A stretch of DNA of 64,000 nt from Hofstenia miamia (taxonomy: Eukaryota; Xenacoelomorpha; Acoela). Shown piece by piece: positions 36,920 to 48,296 of this stretch (positions within the stretch are counted from its first letter, which is position 1; the number at the start of each line of letters is the position of its first letter). Under the pieces are notes generated by a model that searched no databases, was not told the origin of the DNA, and worked only from the letters and a program-made list of their open reading frames with translations. The stretch lies in NCBI GenBank assembly GCA_004352715.1, contig SCFE01000028.1:1767619-1831618 (forward strand), written 5' to 3'. The translations under genes and the position numbers were made by a program.

Positions 36920-38749
36920 AAGCTCTTATAAAGTATTCGCTTAAACAGTGAAATCTCATCAAGCAGCTCAATCCCGATGTTAGTTGAACCTTTATGGACC
37001 ATCTCCTTCACTTCACTTATGTTAAGAATAGTCAATAATTATTTATATGGGTATGGTTGTAGTTTTTTTACCCCTGGCTGTAAAATCCTGAATTTCAAAA
37101 AACGCCTTTTTTCTTATCAAAATCAATAGGAAAGTGTAAAAAGCTATTAAAAAATGATCACTTTGAGAAAACTGCTTATATAGAACCTGTGTATTCATTA
37201 CTACTAAGCTCTTATAAAGTATTCGCTTAAACAGTGAAATCTCATCAAGCAGCTCAATCCCGATGTTAGTTGAACCTTTATGGACCATCTCCTTCACTTC
37301 ACTCATTTTAAAAATAGTGAATAATTATTTATATGGGTATGGTTGTAGTTTTTTTTACCAATGGCTGTAAAATCCTGAATTTCAAAAAACGCCTTTTTTC
37401 TTATCAAAATCAATAGGAAAGTGTAAAAAGCTATTAAAAAATGATCACTTTGAGAAAACTGCTTATATAGAACCTGTGTATTCATTACTACTAAGCTCTT
37501 ATAAAGTATTCGCTTAAACAGTGAAATCTCATCAAGCAGCTCAATCCCGATGTTAGTTGAACCTTTATGGACCATCTCCTTCACTTCACTCATTTTAAAA
37601 ATAGTGAATAATTATTTATATGGGTATGGTTGTAGTTTTTTTTACCAATGGCTGTAAAATCCTGAATTTCAAAAAACGCCTTTTTTCTTATCAAAATCAA
37701 TAGGAAAGTGTAAAAAGCTATTAAAAAATGATCACTTTGAGAAAACTGCTTATATAGAACCTGTGTATTCATTACTACTAAGCTCTTATAAAGTATTCGC
37801 TTAAACAGTGAAATCTCATCAAGCAGCTCAATCCCGATGTTAGTTGAACCTTTATGGACCATCTCCTTCACTTCACTCATTTTAAAAATAGTGAATAATT
37901 ATTTATATGGGTATGGTTGTAGTTTTTTTTACCAATGGCTGTAAAATCCTGAATTTCAAAAAACGCCTTTTTTCTTATCAAAATCAATAGGAAAGTGTAA
38001 AAAGCTATTAAAAAATGATCACTTTGAGAAAACTGCTTATATAGAACCTGTGTATTCATTACTACTAAGCTCTTATAAAGTATTCGCTTAAACAGTGAAA
38101 TCTCATCAAGCAGCTCAATCCCGATGTTAGTTGAACCTTTATGGACCATCTCCTTCACTTCACTCATTTTAAAAATAGTGAATAATTATTTATATGGGTA
38201 TGGTTGTAGTTTTTTTTACCAATGGCTGTAAAATCCTGAATTTCAAAAAACGCCTTTTTTCTTATCAAAATCAATAGGAAAGTGTAAAAAGCTATTAAAA
38301 AATGATCACTTTGAGAAAACTGCTTATATAGAACCTGTGTATTCATTACTACTAAGCTCTTATAAAGTATTCGCTTAAACAGTGAAATCTCATCAAGCAG
38401 CTCAATCCCGATGTTAGTTGAACCTTTATGGACCATCTCCTTCACTTCACTCATGTTAAAAATAGTCAATAATTATTTATATGGGTATGGTTGCAGTTTT
38501 TTTACCCCTGGCTGTAAAATCCTGAATTTCAAAAAACGCCTTTTTTCTTATCAAAATCAATAGAAAAGTGTAAAAAGTTATTAAAAAATGATCACTTTGA
38601 GAAAACTGCCTATATGGAACCGGTGTATTCATTACTACTAAGCTCTTATAAAGTATTCGCTTAAACAGTGAAATCTCATCAAGCAGCTCAATCCCGATGT
38701 TAGTTGAACCTTTATGGACCATCTCCTTCACTTCACTTATGTTAAGAAT
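36920..38749. repeat. 287-bp tandem array, six full units plus a 110-bp partial
   Basis: Unit starts (aagctcttataaag) fall at 36920, 37206, 37493, 37780, 38067, 38354 and 38640, so the period is 286-287 bp. Central units are essentially identical. The first and last junctions differ in the same places (acccctgg instead of accaatgg, ttaagaatag instead of ttaaaaatag), as expected from unequal exchange homogenising the centre. Each unit has a GC-richer block of about 100 bp (aagctc to cttcactcat) and an AT-rich remainder. The minus strand of each unit is open. Confidence 0.95.
37303..38469 (-). other. Chain of overlapping 96-codon ORFs in the array
   Basis: Minus-strand ORFs 38469-38164, 38167-37877, 37880-37590, 37593-37303 and the shorter 37306-37043 each start with ATG. 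Each overlaps the previous stop by four bases (ATGA). The product begins MSEVKEMVHKGSTNIGIELL and includes DEISLFKRILYKSLVV, then a hydrophobic stretch (FLIAFYTFLLILI). The unit length is one base short of 96 codons, which shifts the frame each time. The bases before each internal stop read ttt tta aaa TGA, so a T TTA AAA heptamer abuts the stop. No known family. Openness may simply reflect one open unit copied by array expansion; coding is unproven. Confidence 0.3.
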
Positions 38750-38872
38750 CACTGCAAATTCTTGCTTTACCGGTTGTTGATATATTTTGAAATTAGGTCA
38801 AATTGAAGTTTTGAGATATGCTATTCATTGCCTGTTTACAACTTGTAGGCAACAAGTGAAGCGGCTTATAGT

Positions 38873-39187
38873 CAGGAGTGGAAACGGGTTGTGTCAACTT
38901 TTCCCGTGTCCGAGTCGGATCAGATCTGGTCGAAGGTTTTTCTTTTAATGGCTCATGTCCGGTTAAAGAATAATGGTGATATCTATTGCTGATTACATGT
39001 ATATGATTTAACGCTACATTGAACAATTGAAATGGGTGCTACATGTAGATGTTTTGTCTTATGAAAAGCACTTCTGGCTACCTAGTTATGTTATTTATTT
39101 TTATATATCTCAGTGCAGTCGGCTCAAATTTAGAAAGATGAGTCGAGTTGAGTCGAGTCCAAGATATTTGACCCGTTTCCAGGCCTG
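38873..39187. mobile_element. Non-autonomous hAT element, 315 bp
   Basis: The left end CAGGAGTGGAAACGGGT (38873-38889) and, read in reverse from the right, CAGGCCTGGAAACGGGT (39171-39187) are 17-bp inverted repeats with two differences, starting with the CAG usual for hAT. The flanking 8-mers cttatagt (38865-38872) and gttatagt (39188-39195) match at seven of eight positions, as expected for an aged 8-bp target duplication. The interior has no transposase. Subterminal gagtcgag repeats occur near the right end. Confidence 0.85.
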
Positions 39188-39195
39188 GTTATAGT

Positions 39196-41605
39196 CTGGA
39201 TAGCCCATTAGACGGCTCACCACAGCTTGTTCTGTACATTAACAGTTTGAAATACAGATTGTAATATAAAATACTGAAAGCAACAAATAAATTTTTAAAA
39301 TGCATAGAATGTAGAAAGCTAGGGCTGTCGGATTAATTGAATTGATATTGATGTTTGACGTTTCGATAGCATAGTTGATTGACTTAGATCCAATAATATA
39401 ACTTAGCTTGTTTTGGCAATTATTGAGGCCATACACCTCGACATAAATATTCAGAATATGCTATACAAAAGTATCAAGCACTACAAATAAAAAATAATCA
39501 ATAATAGAATCACAATGCATGATTACAAAGATATCTAGCAACTACAATTTAAATTGACTTGTTACATGGTTAATTTTAACCGATCCCATTGAACGAAGGT
39601 TTTTATAATATATCAAAATGGTTGGGAAGAAATTCATTGTTAGATTAAAATTAAATGATTTTGAATTAGCAATATAAAAGAGATGCCATTCTCGAGAGCT
39701 TATTGGATAGAAGGCGTTTAGAAGTAGCAATCATAATTTCGGATTCATCGTAAAAACTTAAGTGCACGAAAAAAATTCTTGGAATGCAAAGAAACAAATG
39801 CAAAAATTGATGATCTAGAAATTAATTAATATCTCTCGGAGATGGATGCGAACCACCTACGGGTCGTGGTTTCTGCCCACGGGTTGTGCGGGCGGAAGAA
39901 TATTGGCACCAAGCGTTGTGATGAAAGATAATTGACATGTTATGTAAGCGTATACATGCGTCAATTTAGTTAATCAATTACACAAAATATGAATTTAGTA
40001 TTAGTAGACCTCTTGCGACAAAGTATTTTAAATGAATTATTGTTTGATATTTGGTTGTAGTTACAATGCTTCTACATGTAGATTTAATTTTGATGGAGTA
40101 CTTTCCCAATTAGACGATCGATATTGTTGTTTTCTTTTTGAATTCTGTTTGAAATGATTATTTTATATTCAATGCGAAATGTCAACAGAGCAAACATATT
40201 AGAATGCTATCACTTTGCAAAATTAAGCGAATTTACTCACATTTAACCTAATTCTAATTGTCCCTGCGACCCCGCCTATTATACTTTCAATTCAGAGAAA
40301 ACGACTGCGAAATAGTTGCTAGAAAATTCACACGGAAAATTTCCTTTGCAGTTCGAAAAATTTGCTTGCTGGTCAGGAGCTATTTTTTGAAAAAGCGGCT
40401 GTGAGATGTGCTGCTTTCGTTATGAATTGAGGAATTACTAAGTAAAAAAGTTAATGTCCACCTATATTGGGACAGAATATAATTTCTGTGGGTATTTTGT
40501 TTCCTAAACACCGAGGTAACCCATTTTGTCAAAGCAAGCCATATCTTTGAGAGAACAAATGGAAATATTTAAAAATTCGACTAAAATGGTCAATGTTGAG
40601 AAGGCAGGACATGTAGAAATTGGAGATTAAAGTGTTTCCAGGCAGGTTGATGGTCCTAAACACAGTAGTACTATTGATTTGGTTAACAAAGGTCAAGTAC
40701 CTAAACTTTACCCATTCAAGTTTTTTAAAAATTAGATTAAATATAAAACATTCAGAAATAAACGTTGAGACAGTTGATTCAATGAAAATATATTATGTGG
40801 ATAAGTGCCTACAAGTTCTTCATCAATAAAATAAGAGACCAAAATTGTCTTACTTTTTTGTATTTTGTTATGTAAATGTCTACGGTTTTTAACAATGTTT
40901 CGCTTCAAATTCTCGAAAAAAAGTTAACAGTTCTTTTTAGAACTAAGACTTTTTCATTTTTATTTTTTCAATATTTACACAAACAACAAAGATGGAAGTT
41001 AAAATATGTGGTTTTATCAGAGCATCGTAGTGATTTACAATACTGACCTACCCATTAAAGACCCATAGATTCTTTAAAAATCGCAAAATATTTTTTAAAA
41101 TCTAATTAGTCAAATTATTTTCATTTTTTTCCTTTTCGTGTTTTTTTCTAAGCACTCTAGCATTCAGGTTGGGACACTATGCCCATATGTATTGCACAAA
41201 TCCCTGAGACTCTCAGCATTCTTTTGTTTTGATACATTTCCATTTTTCTGCATTTTTACAATTTTTTGTTTGACTCTATTATCCAAATGAATTACACCAC
41301 CATATACAAGGCCAAGTCATAGCATCAATACCATGCTTTCCAAAATATTTTGAATTTTTGAATACTTATATTGGAGTTATATTTGAAAACTTTTTCTCAA
41401 AATCCTGAACTTGGAGTATCAAATGCGTTGTTGCATGGTGTTCAACACATTTAAGTTCCTAGAAACAGCATAATATTAAATTTTAGATTTCAATTTGTAG
41501 ACCGATAAAAATTTAATAATCCCACACCCCTAAAAAGGGGTAATTTTAAATGAGCTGAGAAGCAACTACTCAAGTATCAAATTGGAAAAGTATATTATCG
41601 CTTAA
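39196..41605. other. Intergenic DNA, no gene seen
   Basis: A GC-rich patch at 39835-39905 (ggatgcgaaccacctacggg) stands out but shows neither a tRNA fold nor a coding frame. The remainder is AT-rich. Confidence 0.5.
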
Positions 41606-41657
41606 GGTCTTGCAGGGCCTTCTAAATATATGTATATTTAGAAGGCCCTGGGTCTTG
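41606..41657. repeat. 38-bp perfect palindrome flanked by 7-bp direct repeats
   Basis: Positions 41613-41650 form an 18-bp perfect stem (cagggccttctaaatata) around a 2-base loop. Immediately outside are identical 7-mers ggtcttg at 41606-41612 and 41651-41657. Confidence 0.9.
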
Positions 41658-43394
41658 ACCATCAAGTGATTTAGGTTCTTCGTATCATCTTATTCTGGAG
41701 ACTATGCTCTTAACTCTAACATGGTTATCTACATTATCCTCACTATCCTGGAAGTGACATTAGAATTTGGCACACGAAAAAAAATTACGTAAGTCATAAT
41801 TTAATGTTGAATACTTTTTTCAAACTGCGACAACTTCATGTTTTAATTATGCAAAATCACCTAAATGATGGTATATCAGTAACCAGCTATTTCGCTGAAA
41901 ATCCTCATGGATAGAGGACAAGAGGATCGTGAACTGGTAAAATGGAATAAATTTAACATTCAAGAATAGAGGAAAAACTATTTCTTTGATTGTTCCTTTT
42001 ATCTCTATCCTTGGGAGTTAAATAAGAGTGTATGTAATGAGACCACTTCTTTATGGCTTCTTCAATGCTATGGAGAACCATGCTCAGATTATCTTAAAAA
42101 GTTTAGCTTTTACAATTGAAGATACAGTGGATATGCAATGTAGTTTACATGTACATAAAATTTTAAGGAACGATGTTGCTTCTTAGCACTCAAATGTATA
42201 TTTTCCTTTAATATGTATATATTAGGCATTCGTTTCTAACAATTCATTCGTCTGCACGGCTGGTGATCAACTAGAACGATAGTACTATATAAGAAATGTA
42301 GGGAGATCATTGCAACTATTTTGGAAAATCAATGATTTGTGAACCAAACAAATTCTTTTTAAAGTTTCTATCATGGGGTTGTACAAAAGGTAAGTAAGAA
42401 GATTCTTAGTGATCACTAATGACTTAACGAATGCTGAGGATGTTCGACACACTATTGACGTACTACAAAATGATGATGCCTGAGGGCATTGTTATTAAAC
42501 TTTTTTGTTGCAGATATTCAAGAAATATTCAAATCACAAAATGTTAATGTACATCTTTAAGCGGACAGCCTAGTTTATCGGACCATTCAAAATGTACCTT
42601 CAGTTGTTGATACTCTCTACTAGAAAGAAGAATTTGTAGAAATAGAAATTTGCAAAAAATATACATAAGTTGAAGAATGGTTAAAATACCATCAAACATG
42701 TAATTCATTTGGTGACCGTATCGAATTTATTCATGATATCAATTAACCTCTATATAAATCATCTACAACATTGCTGTCATTCACAATTTTTCATTTCTGA
42801 AGAATATATAAATATCCTACAGAATAATCTCATTTAATCTATTAAATTTATGCTTCTTTACTAAGCGTTTGTTCATAGAATACGTGATGTTGGCATTATA
42901 CTTGAATACTATAGCTATCATTTTTATAGTCTTATAGAGAGGTTTTAATGTTATTTTTTGAAAGGTATTTATATTTAGTAGATCATTAATTGATGGGGAA
43001 ATTTATAAATGGGGTTGTAATTAATAAAATTACTGAAAATTTCAAAAATTTTAATTAATGTGTATAATTTCTTCATAGCAAATTGAACATTCGTAACCCA
43101 TTATCTCTTAAATACAATTTATAATAGAATTGTAATCACAGAATTAAGTAAAGTAATTTATCATTATTACGACATCAAAGAATATTGCTTTATAATTTGC
43201 AACATTTGAAACATTACTTCCATTATTGTACAGAGCATATGCTACACTTACTTCAATGATATGGATAAATTTAAACAGTTTGTATACAGTGCTTATGATA
43301 GATATTTAATTTTCAAATACATGTTATTCAATTTTATTTATTTAATTTAAATCTCAATTAAGTTCATGGAAATTATGATTGAAACAAACTTGTC
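41658..43394. other. Intergenic DNA, no gene seen
   Basis: AT-rich sequence without recognisable genes, terminal repeats or splice-bounded exons. Confidence 0.55.
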
Positions 43395-43700
43395 AACGAG
43401 TCGAGCTTCTAACGAGCCGAGCCGAGCTTGAACAGAGCATTGGATATAAGCATAGCAAATTTATAGTACTTCCTGTTAATTTGATTATGCAGATATTTCT
43501 TATTTTTTCATTCAATATGCCCTTCATATAATATTATTTTAGAAATGTTTATTAAATAATAGGAAAAGCAATGTAAAAAATCTGAGAGCGCAATATTTTT
43601 TAAAAAAATCGAGCTGAAACGAGTACTCATTGAAAGATTTTATGTGCCAAGCCGAGCCGAGCCAAACTTACTTAAAATTTAAACGAGCCGAGCTTAGAAA
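43395..43700. repeat. GAGCCGAGC-type degenerate repeat patches
   Basis: Short repeats of cgagccgagcc occur at 43396-43428, 43612-43625 and 43650-43695, on an AT-rich background. They may be the ends of one degenerate element of about 300 bp. No coding function is seen. Confidence 0.55.
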
Positions 43701-44870
43701 TTTCGTCTATTTGAAAAGTCTGAAGTTAATACATGATTTCTATATTTGGTTGGAAATCAGAAAGATATCGCAAGTCGAATAATTTATTGCTCGTTATAGG
43801 GAAGACAAATAAGATACTAATCATTGGTATGCTAACAGAATTCCACGAGGTCGCTTTTATGTCCCTTTTTAATTTCTTGAAAATTATTTTTTTGTTTCAA
43901 TGCTCCTATAATAAAAACAATTGTTAGTGTAGCAATGCTTTAAAAAAATATGAAACCCGGCTTATATTCTAATGAGCAAATATATATATATTGAAGGTGT
44001 TTTCGAAAAATATTGTTGAGACAGATATATAGGTATTAGTAAATGTATTTAAAAAGTAAAGGAATACGTCTGCAAACCAATAATTTGAAATTAGTGGCAC
44101 TGAGCGTTACAAATAACAAGCAGAAAATTTTATTTAAATAATTAAAAAAATAGAATGTCTATAAGTAAATTTTACAAAATTTTCATATTTTCGGAAGTAC
44201 TCATCAAAATTCTCTAAATTTTGGCAGAGATGTGAATTAAATAATTAAATATTAAAGGTCAGAAAATTTCAAGCAAAAATATTAATTTTTTCCTGAATTC
44301 TGCATAAAATAATAGTTTTATTCACCATTTCCCCTAAATAGGGTTCATAATTGCAACACAAGTTTCTGATATTTAATTATTTATAAGCTTACTTCTTTTC
44401 TTTAATGATTGTTCGACTTCTATCTGGGCCGACCTTAGACTGCGCTTGGGCCGATCACCTTTAAGTAAACTGAAAAAATAATGCTAATTACGTCCTTGTT
44501 ATTATGATGCTGGAAAACTGCATAGATCTTGCCTGCATATGCTCTTTGTTGGGAAGCTATATAGCTTGTAAAATATACATTATTATATAATGCTTACTCG
44601 ATAATGTAATTATTGATCATTGTAATATATTATTGCATCCCAACAGTTTAAGATATCAGTTATAATCGAAAAAAAATTTAGTGAGTGTATATATTGCAAT
44701 TTGAGGATATTACAAACATATTAAACATTTTTATGACAATTATAGATATTTAAATATCATTTAGTATTTTAAGGTATCTTTAATCCACATTAAAGAAATT
44801 GTGGGTTTGGAGAATAATGTTAAACTTGAAAAAATCCTTAAGTAACTTTAAATCATCTAATACTATAAAG
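43701..44870. other. Intergenic DNA, no gene seen
   Basis: AT-rich; nothing recognisable. Confidence 0.55.
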
Positions 44871-44945
44871 TGTCTTTAAGTTACATTAAAGAGAATCATT
44901 GTTACAATGTCTTTAAGTTACATTAAAGAGAATCATTGTTACAAC
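44871..44945 (+). repeat. 38-bp tandem duplication
   Basis: Two near-identical copies start tgtctttaagttacattaaa at 44871 and 44909. Degenerate relatives of the same motif (ctttaatccacattaaag) lie upstream at about 44777. Confidence 0.85.
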
Positions 44946-45117
44946 AACTTTAATGTATAAACAAGAGAATTATTGGATATTGTTGGAATCAGTTCCTTGG
45001 TTATATCGTATGTATGCACTAAACTGTCTAAATTTTACTACGCTCAGTGTTTTAGCATTTTTAACTAGTATAGAAATAGTTGAAGTTCGTTTCACTGCAT
45101 ATAATAGTAGAATAAAA

Positions 45118-46228
45118 GTACTATTATTGTTATTATTATTATTATCATCATTATTTCATTTCTTCTCACAGCTTCATGCTGGTATCCCTCTCAGCTCGGG
45201 GAACTCATCAGTTCGCAGGGAGTCTGAGAGCTTTCCTCAGGACTCTAGCTGTTCCTAACAATCCTGCCTTCTGTACTACTGCTCCTCCCCAATTTGGTAC
45301 TCCCAGCTCCTTCAAGTATCTCTTATGCTTCTTACTCACTGCTCCAATTACTCCTACAACTACCTGAACTACTTCAACTTTCTTTAACTTCCATAGCCTT
45401 TCTATTTCCTCTGTAAACTCCCTGTACTTTTCTATCTTCTCTTTCTCCTTGTTTTCTGCATTTCTGTCCTTTGGTATTTCTAAGTCTATCACTGTTCCCA
45501 ATCTTTTCTCTTTGTCTACCACTACTATGTCTGGTCTCTGTACTTCTATTACCTTTGCTTCTCTGGATGTCGAAGTCCCACAATATCTTAACCTTATCAT
45601 TCTCTATGACTCCTTGTGGCTTGTGCTCATACCACTTGTCTCCTGCTTCTAACCCATGCTGCCTGTTCAAGCTCCAATATACCATTCGTATCACCTTGTC
45701 ATGCCTGAACTTATACTCATTCTGTGCCAACTTCTCACACCCTGCTATCAGAATATCTACTGTCTCCGCCTCTTTCTTACATAGCCTACACTTATCACTT
45801 ACTTCTACTTTTCTGTCTATATGCTTCTTCACCCAGTTTGTTCTTATTGCTTGTTCCTGTGCTGCCATCATCAATGTTTCTGTTTCTCTTTTTAGTCCTG
45901 CCTTCTTTAACCCCAAGTTGCTTTCTTCTCTGTCACATTTTTCTGTGTTCCTCCAGTATTCTCCATGCATTGACTACAGCTTATCCTTGTTTGTCTCTCT
46001 AATTCCATCCTACTCTTGTATGTTGTCTTTCCTTCACTCTCAATTCTTATCTTCCTTAACTCCTTAGTGAACTCCAGTAGTGACCCTCTAGGTTGTGCTT
46101 CTACGTATTCCTTTAGCCCTAGTGCTTCTGCCTCTACAGTTTCCTCCACACTTAGCAGTCCTTTCCCTCCTTTATGCCTAGCCATGTACAGCCTATCAAC
46201 ATTATTATCATTATTGTTATTATTGCAT
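45118..46228 (-). mobile_element. 5'-truncated RLE-type LINE flanked by TAA repeats
   Basis: The element runs on the minus strand from about 46198 to 45165 and carries the C-terminal half of an R2/R4-type retrotransposon protein. Both edges are TAA-type microsatellite: 46199-46228 upstream and 45118-45165 downstream (minus-strand tail atgatgataataataataat). The downstream repeat may be the element's own 3' tail. The R4-clade element Dong is known to insert into TAA repeats, so a Dong-like target choice is a reasonable inference. The RT domain is absent. Confidence 0.75.
45208..46198 (-). pseudogene. RLE LINE ORF C-terminal half (zinc knuckle plus PD-D endonuclease), frameshifted twice
   Basis: Three frames must be joined. 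Frame one (from 46198) reads VDRLYMARHKGGKGLLSVEE, the post-RT segment common in R2-like LINEs. Frame two (from about 45965) has LKKAGLKRETETLMMAAQEQ, then CRLCKKEAETVDILIAGC, the CCHC knuckle with its expected histidine replaced, and EYKFRHDKV, ending near KILWDFDIQ. Frame three (from about 45560) has RPDIVVVDKEKRLGTVID, the PD...D core of the restriction-like endonuclease, then KEKEKIEKYREF and LLGTARVLRKALRLPAN with a stop at 45208. Family assignment is secure from these motifs. The frameshifts, lost His and missing RT make it a dead copy. Confidence 0.85.
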
Positions 46229-48296
46229 ACTGAATAACAATAATACACTACACTCCTTCGAAAATTTCGTATGATCCTAGATAATGTACGCACACACACA
46301 AATCCCCAACAAACACACACCACACAATTATATATGTATATGTTACTATTATTTTGTAAATAGTTTTTAGTTTATAGTCTTCTACAAAAGATTTTTTGCA
46401 ATAAATTCCTTTTGACTCTTATTAGTATTATTATTATTATTTTTATTTTCAATATTATAATAAAATACAACATAATGTAGAAATTAATATAATATATTAA
46501 AATATCATACTATAAAATGATATACACATATTCGCAAAATATTCTTACATATATACAATTGTATATAACTATATAATTTACACTTGCCAAGCTTAGCATA
46601 TACTTAATATAGTTCTGTATATTTTGATTATGGCGTTAAGCACGAAAGCAACTATATTTTGCGTAAATCATAGTGTACATATTAAAATATATACCCTAAT
46701 GTTCAAATGCAACAGCTATATAATTGTTGCATTCATATTGTAAAAGATTAAATTTTCTTGAATTTCCTGATAGCTTTTCTGTAATAATGATTGATTACGC
46801 GAAGTCCGCAAAAGCTGTGGACCCATGGCACTCGCCCTTTAGGCCCTCTTGGCCCCCTTAAAGTCTTTAGAGACTTCTATATGATAAAGGACGAAAATAT
46901 ATTCGATATTAGGCGTAAAATGTGTCTTTGTTCATGTTCTAATCTGCAAATATTAAATATTGCTTTAAGATTCTTAACAAACAATTTCGTTTCTATTACT
47001 CACTAATAGTACTTGAAATTTGTGTAGGCAGTGAAATTGTTTTGTGTAAACAAGATCATTACAAGATCAATTTCCACGCAACTGAACACATGTGGGCGAA
47101 GTTGACGTCAATTTAAGCTAAGAGGTTTTTGAGGAGCTATCGAATCTAAAGAACATTGTTTACACTATGTGCGGAAAATCTAGAGATTATATGTAAATTG
47201 GAATTCAAATTCCTCTAACAGCATAATATGAAGTGAGCTAAATTGAAGAAATTTTCTAGCTTTTCATGTTAAGAGCCTAAATCTCTAATAAGAAAATATT
47301 TATTCCAAACAATAAGCATTTAACTGAATGATAATTCTCTCTCACAGCAGAAAGCTTTTCTATAAAATTAGGTATAAATTGTCCCTAAAATTTTTGTAAA
47401 CATAATTCGTCTTCCTATTATGTAAATTTTTACAGTCACGACAATAAACTTGTATTTCTCATCTGTATTCACATCCAGATAATGCAGAAGAAGAAAAATG
47501 CACGATCCATATTTTTAACATTTTGTTATTTGCATAGGTGTACGCCTTCAAAACAATATTATGTCAAAAAATCCCTACTGAGCTATTCAATAATTATGCT
47601 ACTACTATACTAGGAATTACATTCATAGTAAATGGGAAAAAACTAACATTTGTTAACACTCAACAAAATATGTATAAATACAATAAGCATGGGTAAATTT
47701 ATATATCTTGGGTAAAACAAGTGCCCGTGTCAGCTCCGGAGTCCCTATCAAAAAATGCACCCCCCCCCATTAATTATACCTGTCGCTAAATCTCATTTAA
47801 TTAAAATAAATACCTAACAAGAAAACCATCGAGTATGTTATTATACATCTATTAAAATTTACAATTCGAACAAATCTTTTGATTACGAGATGAAAATTCT
47901 AAAAATTTTCAGTTCTGAGATTGCATATAATTTAATATACATAAGCGCCCTAATATTAAATGCTCATTGTAGGCTTAAGCTGATCCATTTTTGTAGCCTT
48001 TCTAAAAGACGACTTTTAGCTGTTTAGTAAATATACAGGGTGTTTCAATGATGCATTTTAAATATATTTATTGGATATAAAGCCAATTTCAGCAGAAAAA
48101 ATAAAAACAAGTACTGCTTAAGATTTTTGAAATTCAAAAAACAGAATTCTGAGCATTATCAAGTTACTGCTCACCGCAATGGTCCTTAAAATCCTATCAT
48201 GAAAATTTAAGAACTGTTCTCATAAGCTACTCATAGACCATGATAATCCAGATCCGTTTTTTAATACTATGTGTACAAGGGCGTACACAGAATTTT
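46229..48296. other. Intergenic DNA, no gene seen
   Basis: Contains a CA-rich microsatellite at about 46290-46325, an AT-rich tract, and a nine-base C run near 47760. A lone tacagggtgtttca (48034-48047) resembles transposon ends but has no partner. Confidence 0.5.

Noticed and set aside
36920-38749. Regular array considered as a CRISPR-like or satellite structure
   Set aside because: Repeats are 287 bp with no unique spacers and the genome is eukaryotic, so it is an ordinary minisatellite-type tandem array apart from its ORF chain.
38793-39026. Minus-strand ORF of 77 codons
   Set aside because: It lies largely across the non-autonomous hAT element and has no motif.
39835-39905. GC-rich patch considered as a tRNA or tRNA-derived SINE
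   Set aside because: No cloverleaf with consistent A and B boxes could be drawn.
45471-46067. Plus-strand ORF of 198 codons rich in Leu and Ser
   Set aside because: It is the antisense shadow of the RLE LINE coding region.
48034-48047. tacagggtgtttca, resembling a widespread transposon end
   Set aside because: No inverted partner was found nearby.
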